Position numbers and translations under genes: made by a program
Assembly: GCF_018070325.1 (NCBI RefSeq)
Contig: NZ_JAGPXY010000061.1
Span: 1 to 41,627 of the forward strand
Direction of reading: 5' to 3'
Source: Micromonospora sp. H61
GTDB lineage: Bacteria > Actinomycetota > Actinomycetes > Mycobacteriales > Micromonosporaceae
DNA: 41,627 bases
The notes under the pieces: model-generated
Databases searched by the model: none
The model's input: only the letters and a program-made list of their open reading frames with translations
Told to the model about the DNA's origin: nothing
Shown here: one piece after another, positions 7,495-15,724 of the stretch
Layout of the letters: each line of letters begins with the position of its first letter
Numbering within the stretch: the first letter of the stretch is position 1

Positions 7495-9585
7495 ATGTCG
7501 CACGGCGAGGAACTGTTCGCTCTCGGCGGGGACGTGACGACGGAGCCCAGCTTCGAGTCCGCTCTGCGGGGGTACGAGAAGAAACAGGTCGACCGTTATG
7601 TCGCACGTGCTGAGCACGAGATCGCGACCCTCGCCTCCGAACGGGAACAGGCGTATACACAGATCCACAAGCTCGCCGGCCAGGTCGAGGTTCTCCAGCG
7701 CGACCTGACCCAGGTGCGCAAGCAGATGAACGTCGTCGACCGGGCGTCGTTCCGGCACCTCGGCCCGCGGGTCGAGTCGATCCTCACTCTCGCCGAGGAA
7801 CAGGCGGAGCAGATCCTCGGCGACGCGAACGGGGAGATCGAGGCCCGTCGTGCCGCGGCCGAGCACATCATCGAGGAGGCCCGCGAGCAGGCCGCGCGGG
7901 CGCTGAAGGACTTCGAGATCGCCCTCGCCGCCCGACGCGCGGAGGAGGAGCGGCACAGCGCCGCGCAGCGGGCCGAGGCGAACGCGGCCCTGCGGTCGGC
8001 CAAGGACGAGTCGGCGCAGTTGCGCAAGGCCGCGCAGGACGCTCTGGCGAAGGCCCAGCAGGAGGCCACCCAGCTACGGGATTCCGCCAAGGAGATCCAC
8101 ACCCGGGCCCAGCAGGAGGCCACCAAGCTGCGCGAGACGGCCCGCGAGACGCTGGCCAACGCCCGGCAGGAGGCCAGCGACCTGCGCGATGCCGCCAAGG
8201 AGGTGCATGCCAAGGCGCTCCAGGAGGCCAAGCGGCTCACCGACACCGCGACCGAAGCCGGGCGGGCCACCCACGCCAAGGCGCAGCAGGAGGCCAAGCA
8301 GATCATCGACGACGCGTCGATGGCCGGGCGGGCCACCCGCGCCAAGGCGCAGCAGGAGGCCGAGCGGCTGACGACGCAGGCAACCGAGTCGGCGAAGCGC
8401 AGCCGGGCCGAGACCGAGGCGTACGTGCAGCGCATGCGCACCGAGACCGAGGCGTACGTGCAGCACACCCGGGCGCAGACCCAGCAGGAGCTGGGCGCGT
8501 GGCGGGCCGGGGTGGAGCAGGAGGTCAACTCCCGTCGGGAGGCGGCCGACCGGGAGTTGGCGCAGCGGCGGTCCGCGGCCGAGCAGGAGTTCGCCAAGCG
8601 CCGCGACGAGCTGGACAAGCAACACGCGGCGCGCCAGCAGGAGTTGGAGGCCGGACTCGCCAGCCGTCAGCAGGAGCTGGAGAGCGGGTTCACCACCCGT
8701 CGGGACGAGCTGGAAACCGAATACTCCACCCGGAAGAACGAGCTGGAGACCGAGTACACGGCTCGCAAGAACGAGATCGAGCAGGGCGCGGCCGGCGTCC
8801 GTCAGGCAGCCGAGCGGGACGCGGCGGCGCTGCGCCAGCGGTCCGAGGCGGAGGCCGCCGATCTGCTGAGCCGGGCCGAGGCCGAGGCCAGCGACAAGCG
8901 CCGCAAGGCCGACGAGCATGTCGCGGGGTCCCGACGGCAGTTCGAGGAGTACGCGGCCACCACGCAGCAGCACCTGGCCACCACCCAGCAGCACCTGGCG
9001 GCGACCCAGCAGGAGTCGGCGGCGGGCCGTCAGCAGTTGGCCCAGGTGATGTTGGAGATCGCCCAGGCCCAACAGCAGTTGGCGGATCTTCGGCAGGAGA
9101 CCTGGAAGGCCCGGCAGGAGTCCGACGAGCTTCAGCGTCAGATGTCCGAGCTGCGGTTGCAGAGTGTCGCCGGTCCGATCGACGGCCCGACCGCGCCGGC
9201 CGGCGACGCCGGCGCGAGCGAAGGCGTGTCCGGTGGTGGGGACGACGGCGTGAGCGTTGCCGCCGGCGCGACCTCCGGATCGGGTGCGGGCGCCGGGCTG
9301 AAGACGGAGCCCGCCGACACCAGGCAGCCGGTGAACGCCGCTGCGGAGGAGTCCGGGCAGTCCACGACGCGGCCGGTGGCCGAGCCGATGACCACAGTGG
9401 ACGGTGGCACGGCGAGCGCCGGGGTGGACGGGGAGCCGACAGTGGCCGCCGTTCCGGGCGAGGGTGGTCGGGGCGCCAAGCCCACCAAGATCACTAGCAC
9501 CGGTGAGAACGGCAAGCGACCCACCAAGCCGACCACCGACGAGCGCAGCGCCAAGCCCAGCAAGGTCACCATCGAGAAGGAGTGA
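7495..9585 (+). CDS. Large coiled-coil cytoskeletal protein of the Scy/FilP type
   Basis: A 696-residue coiled-coil protein with a DivIVA-like start (FESALRGYEKKQVDRYVARA, residues about 19-38). Two repeat blocks are visible. Residues 187-284 consist of units of 18, 18, 18, 22 and 22 residues, each opening A-x-QEA. Residues 370-435 form six exact 11-residue units of the RDELDKQHAAR/QQELEAGLASR kind. After about residue 555 the chain becomes Gly/Ala/Thr-rich, low in structure, and ends in repeated KPTK/KPSK motifs. Streptomyces Scy is known to be about twice as long. ATG 7495 has both a GAGG motif and a -10-like GAGGAT six bases upstream. Probably a scaffold of the tip-growth apparatus together with the preceding gene; this is inference from architecture. 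Confidence 0.75.
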   Translation: MSHGEELFALGGDVTTEPSFESALRGYEKKQVDRYVARAEHEIATLASEREQAYTQIHKLAGQVEVLQRDLTQVRKQMNVVDRASFRHLGPRVESILTLAEEQAEQILGDANGEIEARRAAAEHIIEEAREQAARALKDFEIALAARRAEEERHSAAQRAEANAALRSAKDESAQLRKAAQDALAKAQQEATQLRDSAKEIHTRAQQEATKLRETARETLANARQEASDLRDAAKEVHAKALQEAKRLTDTATEAGRATHAKAQQEAKQIIDDASMAGRATRAKAQQEAERLTTQATESAKRSRAETEAYVQRMRTETEAYVQHTRAQTQQELGAWRAGVEQEVNSRREAADRELAQRRSAAEQEFAKRRDELDKQHAARQQELEAGLASRQQELESGFTTRRDELETEYSTRKNELETEYTARKNEIEQGAAGVRQAAERDAAALRQRSEAEAADLLSRAEAEASDKRRKADEHVAGSRRQFEEYAATTQQHLATTQQHLAATQQESAAGRQQLAQVMLEIAQAQQQLADLRQETWKARQESDELQRQMSELRLQSVAGPIDGPTAPAGDAGASEGVSGGGDDGVSVAAGATSGSGAGAGLKTEPADTRQPVNAAAEESGQSTTRPVAEPMTTVDGGTASAGVDGEPTVAAVPGEGGRGAKPTKITSTGENGKRPTKPTTDERSAKPSKVTIEKE

Positions 9586-9611
9586 CGGGCACCCGCCCGT
9601 CGAAGCTTCGA

Positions 9612-9658
9612 AATCTTGGACACTTTCCGTCATCGGTTGACGGAAAGTGTCCAAGATT
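9612..9658. repeat. Perfect 21-bp inverted repeat (ATCTTGGACA family), downstream flank of the DUF559 gene
   Basis: Arms 9612-9632 and 9638-9658 are perfectly complementary over 21 bases with the loop TCGGT. The core ATCTTGGACACTTTCCGT closely resembles the palindrome at 10669-10718 at the other end of the nuclease-like gene. The last base of the right arm is the last base of that gene's stop codon. It could also act as a terminator for the convergent genes. Confidence 0.9.
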
Positions 9659-10632
9659 CACTTTTGCGTCGGGTGGCGTAGGGGCGTGGTGGGGGTCCAG
9701 CCGGCCGCGATGAGGGCGCGCCGGACGGTGTCGGCGACCTCGTCCGGGCGGGCGCGGACCAGCCAGGCCGGGAAGCGCAGAATCCGGTCGCCGCTGGTCC
9801 AGACGTCGTTCTGCCGACGCATGTCGGCCGCCCACTGCTTGGCGTCCATGTGGTGCGCGCCGTCGATCTCCACCTGCACCCGCCACTCCCGCCAGTACGC
9901 GTCCAGCCAGCGGTTCCGGCCGGCCGCGTCGACCCGGTGTTCCTGCAGGTCCGGGGCGGGCAGCAGGTGCCTGCGGCACAGCCGCAGGAAGTCGATCTCC
10001 GAGAGCGCCTGTGCGCCGCCCGCGATGTCGCTGACGGTCTGCCCGATCAGCCGCCGACGGGGGGCCCGAGGGAGGACGTCGAGCACCGCCTGCAACTCCT
10101 CGGGCAGCACCCGGCGTTGCTGGCAACCGGCAGCCAGCACCGACTGCGCCTCGTCCACGCCGGCCGCCCAACCCGCCGCGTCCACCAGGGCCCGCGCCGT
10201 CGTGGTACGCGGTGGGCGGGCACGTTGAACATGGGCCTCGGGGAGAACCGTCGTGCGGTGGACCAGGACGGCGGGCATGTCGATCGGAAGTCGACGCAGG
10301 CTGGCCCGCGCGGCACGGCGGGCTGCCGGCACCAGCACGTGCACCGGCTCGCGTCGCAGTCCTCGTACCCCGGCTTCGGCGGCGGCGGACACCCCGGCCA
10401 GCACCGCCCCCGGCCCGGCCGCCAGCACCGCCACCCAGAGTTGTTGGTCGCGGGTGAGCCGACCGTTTCCGGCCAGCAGGATCCCGCGGCAGATCGACCG
10501 CCACCGACCGGAGCGAATCCGGCCCCGCACCCGCCCCTCGCTGAGCAACCCGGCGACCTGCGCGGTCGTCAGCACGCCCGCCTGCTCGAAGGCGAGCCAG
10601 TCGAGTGCGTCGGCGTCATCGGCGGGCAGCAT
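9658..10632 (-). CDS. DUF559 endonuclease-like protein with an AbiEi-like N-terminal helix-turn-helix
   Basis: A 324-residue protein from ATG 10632; the frame is open to GTG 10692. The N terminus AFEQAGVLTTAQVAGLLSEG followed by IRSGRWRSICRGIL resembles the winged-helix domain of AbiEi-type antitoxins. The C terminus matches DUF559 of the PD-(D/E)xK nuclease superfamily, related to Vsr. It has RNRWLDAYWREWRVQVEIDG, then H-H, WAADMRRQND and ILRFPAWLV, including the candidate catalytic Asp, the Glu of VEIDG and a conserved His. GTG 10692 lies inside the loop of a palindrome and would make the repeat encode the first ten residues, so ATG 10632 is preferred. Such genes are common in actinomycetes and their function is unknown. 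Related palindromes abut both ends of the gene. Confidence 0.75.
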   Translation of the reverse strand: MLPADDADALDWLAFEQAGVLTTAQVAGLLSEGRVRGRIRSGRWRSICRGILLAGNGRLTRDQQLWVAVLAAGPGAVLAGVSAAAEAGVRGLRREPVHVLVPAARRAARASLRRLPIDMPAVLVHRTTVLPEAHVQRARPPRTTTARALVDAAGWAAGVDEAQSVLAAGCQQRRVLPEELQAVLDVLPRAPRRRLIGQTVSDIAGGAQALSEIDFLRLCRRHLLPAPDLQEHRVDAAGRNRWLDAYWREWRVQVEIDGAHHMDAKQWAADMRRQNDVWTSGDRILRFPAWLVRARPDEVADTVRRALIAAGWTPTTPLRHPTQK

Positions 10633-10668
10633 CCGGACAGCTTTCGCCCTTGAGCGCCGCCCCACCAC

Positions 10669-10718
10669 CAGATCTTGGACAGTTCCCGTCACGGCCTAAC
10701 GGAACTGTCCAAGATCTG
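10669..10718. repeat. 18-bp inverted repeat (ATCTTGGACA family), upstream flank of the DUF559 gene
   Basis: Arms CAGATCTTGGACAGTTCC (10669-10686) and its exact complement (10701-10718) enclose 14 bases. Pairing can extend by GT/AC with a bulged C. The core is shared with the palindrome at 9612-9658. It covers the region just upstream of the preferred nuclease-gene start, so it could serve as operator, promoter element or mobile-unit end. Confidence 0.9.
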
Positions 10719-10980
10719 CACGGATTCGGCGCGCCTGGACGACGTCCGGGGTGGGTGGGGTCCTCGCCGAACTCCGCTTGCAGCAGCCGGGCGTTCTTGC
10801 GGGGCCACGGCCGGCCGTCGGCCCGGCAGCACCACATGGGTCGCAGCGGAGTGTGCGGCGTCCGCGCGCCGCAGGGGCGGGGATACGCCGGGGGTACGGC
10901 CCAAGCCGCTGGGGCCGTGGGGCCGACTTTCCGGACCGTTCAATCTGGCCCGAGGCGCCGACGGTGGTTGGGTGGGGCAC

Positions 10981-11127
10981 ATGGAGCATCAGATTGACGG
11001 TCTCGTGGTCGATGGCGACCATGAGGTGGCTACGCTGCTGGCGCGTTGGGAGATGATCAGAAACGGTGCGTTCTCTCGCCGCCAGTCGATCGAGCTGATG
11101 AAGGAAGTTGTGACCTCATGGACCTGA
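10981..11127 (+). CDS. Small hypothetical protein preceding a DUF397 gene
   Basis: A 48-residue acidic/mixed protein starting MEHQIDGLVVDGDHEVATLL, with a C-terminal helix pair that includes FSRRQSIELMKEVV. ATG 10981 is preceded by a G-rich GGGTGGGG stretch that could act as a ribosome binding site. Its stop codon overlaps the start of the DUF397 gene by ten bases, which indicates translational coupling. DUF397 genes normally follow an XRE-family helix-turn-helix regulator; no such regulator is present here, and this small protein occupies its place. I do not recognise its family. The 260 bases upstream contain no supported gene. Confidence 0.55.
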   Translation: MEHQIDGLVVDGDHEVATLLARWEMIRNGAFSRRQSIELMKEVVTSWT

Positions 11128-11306
11128 CCGGCGCGCTCTGGCGCACGTCCAGCCGTAGCGGCAACGGAGAGTGTGTCGAGGTGGCGGACAACCTGGCCGA
11201 GGTCGTGGGGGTGCGGGACAGTAAGGACCCGGCCGGCCCGGTGCTGGTGTTCGTGCCCGCCGCGTGGCGGGCGTTCGTGGCCGTCGCCCGTCGTCCGACG
11301 GTCTGA
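11118..11306 (+). CDS. DUF397 domain protein
   Basis: A 62-residue protein with the DUF397 pattern: WRTSSRSGNGECVEVADN at residues 8-25, VGVRDSKDP near 29-37, and a Trp in the terminal helix VFVPAAWRAFVA. Proteins of this family in filamentous actinomycetes are usually encoded beside an XRE/Scr1-type regulator and are thought to act with it as small modulators, possibly as toxin-antitoxin-like pairs. ATG 11118 is chosen because the domain starts within seven residues and the ten-base overlap with the upstream small gene suggests coupling. The following transporter-like gene starts 15 bases downstream with its own ribosome binding site, so all three may be co-transcribed. Confidence 0.85.
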   Translation: MDLTGALWRTSSRSGNGECVEVADNLAEVVGVRDSKDPAGPVLVFVPAAWRAFVAVARRPTV

Positions 11307-11321
11307 GCCGGGAGGTCCCTG

Positions 11322-12572
11322 GTGCCACAGCACGACCCGTCCGGCGACGAGCCGAACGTGACCCCCGGTCCCCCGCCAGCCGAAACCCCACAGCCGGCGG
11401 AGACGCCACCGTCGGCGGAAGCGCAGCCGACGGAGGCGCGGGCGGCATCGTCGGCGGAGACGCCACCCCCGGTGCCGGTCCCCGCCCCCGGGGTCGACCC
11501 GGATGAGCCACCGGCGGTCCCGTCCGGAAAGTTCGGCACACCGGGGCGGCCACTGCGCCGCAGCAGTTTCCTGCTCGGCTTCACCGGTGCGCTGGGCGTG
11601 CTGCTGGCGTACACCCTCTATCTGGGGATTCGCAATGCCGGCGGCATCCTCGTGCTGGTGGTGATCGCGCTCTTCCTCGCGATCGGCCTCAACCCGGCGG
11701 TGGTCCGACTGGGCCGCTGGGGTGTGCCGCACGGCCTGGCGGTGGCGGGGGTCGCCCTGACCGTGGTGCTGCTGCTCTGCGGCGGGGTGGTGGCGCTGGT
11801 TCCGCCGATCGTCACCCAGTCGGGGCAGTTCATCGACCAGATCCCGAGCTTGCTCGACCAGTTGCGCCGCAACCCGACGGTCAATGACCTGGTGGAGCGG
11901 TACGACGTGGTGGAGCGGGTGCAGGGCGCGGCCAACGCGGAGACGGTCGGACGGGCGCTCGGCGGGGTGCTGGGCGGCGCACAACTGATCTTCGGCACGG
12001 TGTTTCGGACGCTGACCGTGCTGGTCCTGACCATCTACTTCCTGGCGTACTTCGACAAGCTGCGTTCGCTGGGCTACTCGTTGGTGCCCCGGTCGCGGCG
12101 GCAGCGGGTGCAGCTGATCGGTGACGAAATATTGGCCAAGGTTGGCTCCTACATGGTCGGCGCGCTGAGCATCGCGGTGCTGGCCGGCGCGACCACCTTC
12201 GTCTTCGCCCTGATCGTCGACCTGCCGTACCCGTTCGCGCTGGCCGTGGTGGTCGCGGTGACCGACCTGATCCCGCAGATCGGCGCCACCCTGGGCGCGG
12301 TGATCGTGAGTCTGGTCGGCTTCGCCGCCGACCTGCCGACCGGCATCGCCTGCGCGGTCTTCTTCCTGATCTACCAGCAGGTGGAGAACTACCTCATCTA
12401 CCCGAAGGTGATGCGGCGTTCGGTGGAGGTCAACGAGGTGGCCGCCCTGTTGGCCGCGCTGCTCGGGGTGGCGCTGCTGGGTGTGGTGGGCGCGCTGATC
12501 GCCATCCCCACTGTGGCCGCGCTGCAACTGATCCTGCGCGAGGTGGTGCTGCCCCGCCAGGAGCGCCGCTGA
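11322..12572 (+). CDS. AI-2E family (PerM/YdiK-like) membrane protein
   Basis: A 416-residue membrane protein of the AI-2E transporter superfamily. Most members have no proven substrate; some act in signal export or Na+/H+ exchange. The first 75 residues are Pro/Ala/Glu-rich and probably disordered in the cytoplasm. Membrane segments begin at FLLGFTGALGVLLAYTLYLG and GGILVLVVIALFLAIGLNPAV. The family region PYPFALAVVVAVTDLIPQIGATLGAVIV and YQQVENYLIYPKVM follow near residues 300-365, then final helices with ALLGVALLGVVGALIAIP. The start is GTG 11322 with GGAGG six bases upstream. The extended N terminus is longer than in enterobacterial members. Confidence 0.85.
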   Translation: MPQHDPSGDEPNVTPGPPPAETPQPAETPPSAEAQPTEARAASSAETPPPVPVPAPGVDPDEPPAVPSGKFGTPGRPLRRSSFLLGFTGALGVLLAYTLYLGIRNAGGILVLVVIALFLAIGLNPAVVRLGRWGVPHGLAVAGVALTVVLLLCGGVVALVPPIVTQSGQFIDQIPSLLDQLRRNPTVNDLVERYDVVERVQGAANAETVGRALGGVLGGAQLIFGTVFRTLTVLVLTIYFLAYFDKLRSLGYSLVPRSRRQRVQLIGDEILAKVGSYMVGALSIAVLAGATTFVFALIVDLPYPFALAVVVAVTDLIPQIGATLGAVIVSLVGFAADLPTGIACAVFFLIYQQVENYLIYPKVMRRSVEVNEVAALLAALLGVALLGVVGALIAIPTVAALQLILREVVLPRQERR

Positions 12573-12599
12573 GCGTCAGCCGGGCCGGGAACGGGCGGG

Positions 12600-13409
12600 T
12601 CAGTCCGCCTTGGTGGCGGCCGGGCCGGGGACGGGGGTGTCGGCGAAGGCGGCCACCGTGCGGTCGGCGTACGCGCTGACGTCGCCGGCCTCCATCGGGC
12701 CGTCCCAGGTCGTCGGAAGCGGCACCTCGACGGCCGGGTTGACCCGCCGGACGATCTGGTCGAGCACCGTCTCCGCGTCGCCCACCCACAGGTGCTTGGC
12801 GCCCGGCACCCCGACCACCTCGGCCTGCGGTACGGCGGCGAACCGCTCCCGCGCTTCGGTGGGGCGTAGGTAGTCGTCGAACTCCGGCACCAGCGCCACC
12901 AGCGGCCGCCCCGAGTTGGCCCAGGTGGCCAGGTCCTCGGGGGCGGAGAAGCGCAGCGGCGGGGAGAGCAGGATCGCCCCGGCGATCGTCGGGTCGCAGC
13001 CGTACTTCAGCGCCAGGTCGGTGCCGAACGACCAGCCGACGAGCCAGATGTTGGGCAGCTCGGCGAACTCCGCGTACTCGATGGCGGCGGCCACGTCGTA
13101 CCGCTCGCCCACCGCGCCGTCGAAGGCTCCCTCGCTGGTGCCGCGCACGCTGCTGGTGCCCCGGGTGTTGAACCGCAGCACCGCCAGGTCGGCCAGCGCG
13201 GGCAGCCGCCAGGCCGCCTTGCGGAACACATGGCTGTCCATCATTCCGCCGTGGGTGGGCAGCGGGTGCAGGCAGACCAGGGTGGCCACCGGCGGCCGGT
13301 CGGCCGGCAGGGCCAGCTCACCGACCAGCCGCAGACCGTCGGCGGTGTGCAGCTCGATGTCCTCCCGGCGGCCGGGCAGGATCGACGACGCGCGGATCGC
13401 TGTGCTCAC
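12600..13409 (-). CDS. Alpha/beta hydrolase
   Basis: A 269-residue alpha/beta hydrolase resembling serine hydrolases of the dienelactone-hydrolase/acyl-peptidase-like group. The oxyanion strand LVCLHPLPTHGG, the nucleophile elbow GWSFGTD, a candidate acid in VALVPEFDDYL and a catalytic His in GAKHLWVGD are all present. The frame is open to 13454, but GTG 13409 is preferred. CAGACT (13416-13421 on this strand) ends exactly six bases before it, fitting the leaderless pattern seen around it, and the extra upstream residues look unstructured. No signal peptide is seen, so it is cytoplasmic. It ends tail-to-tail with the AI-2E gene, 27 bases apart. The substrate cannot be predicted. Confidence 0.8.
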   Translation of the reverse strand: MSTAIRASSILPGRREDIELHTADGLRLVGELALPADRPPVATLVCLHPLPTHGGMMDSHVFRKAAWRLPALADLAVLRFNTRGTSSVRGTSEGAFDGAVGERYDVAAAIEYAEFAELPNIWLVGWSFGTDLALKYGCDPTIAGAILLSPPLRFSAPEDLATWANSGRPLVALVPEFDDYLRPTEARERFAAVPQAEVVGVPGAKHLWVGDAETVLDQIVRRVNPAVEVPLPTTWDGPMEAGDVSAYADRTVAAFADTPVPGPAATKAD

Positions 13410-13475
13410 CACCCAAGTCTGTCGCGAAGTCGCCGCCACCGCCCGCCCAGGCACGAACAGGGTGACCCAGGTCGC

Positions 13476-13799
13476 TCAGTAGCGCGGGGAGCCCCGGCCA
13501 CGCTGCACCGCCGGGCCGCGCCGCTCCCGGGCCCGCCAGCAGCCGCTGTGCCAGTGCCGCCGGTCGGTCAGGTCACCCAGGCCGTCCGCCGGCCAGGCCA
13601 CCAGGTGGGCCACCCCAGGTGGGATCTCCTGGTTACAACCGGGGCAGCGGTACGTCTTGACCGACGCGCCCGCGCCGATGCCGCGTACCTGCCAGGCGCC
13701 GTCGGTCCACTGCTGCACCGAGGCGACGCCCTGGCGGACCCGGTCGGCGTCCAGGTTGGCGTTCTCGTCCCGGCGAGGGCGGTTGCGACGGGGGCTCAC
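13476..13799 (-). CDS. Small conserved actinobacterial Cys/His (zinc-binding-like) protein
   Basis: A 107-residue protein starting with the basic segment VSPRRNRPRR from GTG 13799. It continues into a compact domain with YRCPGCNQEIPPGVAHLVAW (residues 50-69) and RRHWHSGCW (80-88). The CxxC plus HWHxxC arrangement strongly suggests a structural zinc site. Similar short proteins occur in many actinobacteria, often annotated only as ATP/GTP-binding without experimental support, so no function is given. The reading frame continues far upstream through antisense sequence of the next gene. GTG 13799 is chosen because conserved sequence begins there and 104 bases separate it from the dehydrogenase gene. 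No clear ribosome binding site is visible. Confidence 0.75.
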   Translation of the reverse strand: MSPRRNRPRRDENANLDADRVRQGVASVQQWTDGAWQVRGIGAGASVKTYRCPGCNQEIPPGVAHLVAWPADGLGDLTDRRHWHSGCWRARERRGPAVQRGRGSPRY

Positions 13800-13903
13800 A
13801 GTCACCAAGGTTACGGTCACTCCCAGCTGGCCGGCTCGCCACGGTCGTCGGCGACCCGGAGCCCCGCCGAAACCGTGCTGACCTCCGCATCGTGGGCGAC
13901 CGG

Positions 13904-15694
13904 TCAGCGGTGCGAGTGGTCGCGGAAGCCGCGGCGGGTCTTGCGGCCCAGGTAGCCGGCGGTGACCAGGTGCTCCAGCAGCGGCGCGGGCGCGAAACCC
14001 GGCTCTCGCAGTTCCAGGTACAGCTCGCGCTGGATGGCCAGGGAAACGTCCAACCCGACCACGTCGAGCAGCTCGAACGGGCCCATCGGGTAGCCGCAGC
14101 CCAACTTCATGGCGTGGTCGATGTCGTCGGCCGTCGAGTAGCTGGCCTCCAGCATCTTCACCGCGTCGTTCAGGTACGGGAAGAGCAGCGCGTTGACGAT
14201 GAAGCCGGACCGGTCGCCGCAGACCACGCCGGTCTTGCCGAGCGCGGCGCAGACGGCGCGGGCGGTGGCGGTGGCCTCCGGGGAGGTGCGGATGGTGCGG
14301 ACGACCTCGACCAGCGGCATCACCGGGGCCGGGTTGAAGAAGTGCAGCCCCACCACGTCGGCCGGCCGCTGGGTGGCCATCGCCACGTCGATCACCGGCA
14401 GCGACGAGGTGGTGGTGGCCAGCACCACACCCGGCTTGCAGATCTCGTCGAGGCTGGCGAAGAGAGCCTTCTTGACGCTCAACTCCTCGACGACCGCCTC
14501 GACCACCAGGTCGACGTCGGCGAGATGGTCGAGCGTGGCGGACCAGCTGATCCGGCCCAGGGCGGCGTCCCGGTCGGCCTCGGCGAGCTTGCCGCGCACC
14601 ACGCCCTTGTTCAGCGAGGTCTTGACCGCCTCGCAGACCTTCGCGGACTTCTCCATGCCGCGGGTCACCGAGACGACCTCGTAGCCGGCCTTCGCGAAGA
14701 CCTCGATGATCCCGGTGGCCATGGTTCCGGAGCCGACCACGCCGACCTTCGCGATGGCGCGCGCGCCGTCGGCGAGCGCGGCGTCCGTGGCGAGCGGCGT
14801 CGCCTCGTCCGGTACGACCACCGGGGAGCCGGGCCGCTCGTAGGTGTAGAACCCCCGGCCCGACTTCCGGCCGAGCAGCCCTGCCGTCACCATCTGCTTG
14901 AGCAGCGGCACCGGGGCGTGCCGGCGGTCCCGCCCGCCGCGCCGGTACATGGTGTCCAGGATCTCGTACGCGGTGTCCAGGCCGATCAGGTCCATCAACG
15001 CCAGCGGGCCCATCGGCAGGCCGCAGCCGAGCTTCATGGCGGCGTCGATGTCCTCCCGGGTCGCGTAGTGCGACTCGAACATGGCGACCGCGTGGTTGAG
15101 GTAGCCGAAGAGCAGCGCGTTGGCGATGAAGCCGGCCCGGTCGTTGATGGTGACGTCGACCTTGCCGAGCCGGGCGCAGAGCGCCTCCACGTCGGCGACC
15201 ACCTCGGGTGCGGTGACTACCGTGCGGACCACCTCGACCAGCTTCATCACCGGGGCCGGGTTGAAGAAGTGGATGCCGATCACCTGGTTGGGGCGGCTGG
15301 TGGCGACGGAGATCTCGGTGACGCTCAACGACGAGGTGTTGGTGGCGAGGATCGTCTCCGGTCGGCAGACCCGGTCCAGCTCCGCGAAGATCCGCTGCTT
15401 GAGGTCCAGGTGCTCGGGCACCGCCTCGATGACCAGGTCGACGGAGTGCAGCGCGTCCAGCCCGACCGCGAAGTGCACCCGCTCGTGCAGGGCGTCGCGG
15501 TCCGCCTCGGCGAGCTTGCCCTTGGCGACCGCCCGGTCGGTGGAGCCCTTCAGGGTGGCCTGGCCGCGCTCCAGCGCCGGCGCGGAGATTTCCACTGCCA
15601 CCACGTCGATGCCGTTGCGGGCGAAGACCTCGACGATGCCGGCACCCATGGTGCCCAGCCCCACCACACCAACGGTGCTGAACTCGCGCGCCAC
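13904..15694 (-). CDS. Tandem-fused 3-hydroxyacyl-CoA dehydrogenase (two full copies in one chain)
   Basis: A 596-residue protein made of two complete 3-hydroxyacyl-CoA dehydrogenase units, residues about 5-285 and 314-592. Each has a Rossmann motif, a dimer helix region ending in GRKSGRGFYTY or GRKTRRGFRDH, and the HFFNPAPVM segment with the catalytic His (His142 and His451). Both contain the identical stretch GKLAEADRDA, showing an internal duplication. The first nucleotide motif is GLGTMG, the second GSGTMA, lacking the third Gly. The enzyme oxidises 3-hydroxyacyl-CoA with NAD, or acts in reverse. GTG 15694 has GGGGAGG six bases upstream. A separate single-domain homologue lies at 25564-26412. 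Confidence 0.92.
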   Translation of the reverse strand: MAREFSTVGVVGLGTMGAGIVEVFARNGIDVVAVEISAPALERGQATLKGSTDRAVAKGKLAEADRDALHERVHFAVGLDALHSVDLVIEAVPEHLDLKQRIFAELDRVCRPETILATNTSSLSVTEISVATSRPNQVIGIHFFNPAPVMKLVEVVRTVVTAPEVVADVEALCARLGKVDVTINDRAGFIANALLFGYLNHAVAMFESHYATREDIDAAMKLGCGLPMGPLALMDLIGLDTAYEILDTMYRRGGRDRRHAPVPLLKQMVTAGLLGRKSGRGFYTYERPGSPVVVPDEATPLATDAALADGARAIAKVGVVGSGTMATGIIEVFAKAGYEVVSVTRGMEKSAKVCEAVKTSLNKGVVRGKLAEADRDAALGRISWSATLDHLADVDLVVEAVVEELSVKKALFASLDEICKPGVVLATTTSSLPVIDVAMATQRPADVVGLHFFNPAPVMPLVEVVRTIRTSPEATATARAVCAALGKTGVVCGDRSGFIVNALLFPYLNDAVKMLEASYSTADDIDHAMKLGCGYPMGPFELLDVVGLDVSLAIQRELYLELREPGFAPAPLLEHLVTAGYLGRKTRRGFRDHSHR

Positions 15695-15724
15695 GACCGG
15701 CCTCCCCAGAGACTCCGCACGACC

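Noticed and set aside
6052..9585. Coiled-coil genes as SMC-type or secreted repeat proteins
   Set aside because: No ATPase motifs or signal peptide; both begin with the DivIVA-like RGY-x4-VD motif.
10689..10982. Small minus-strand frame upstream of the 48-residue gene
   Set aside because: Pro/Arg-rich, no ribosome binding site, overlaps the palindrome; no evidence for translation.
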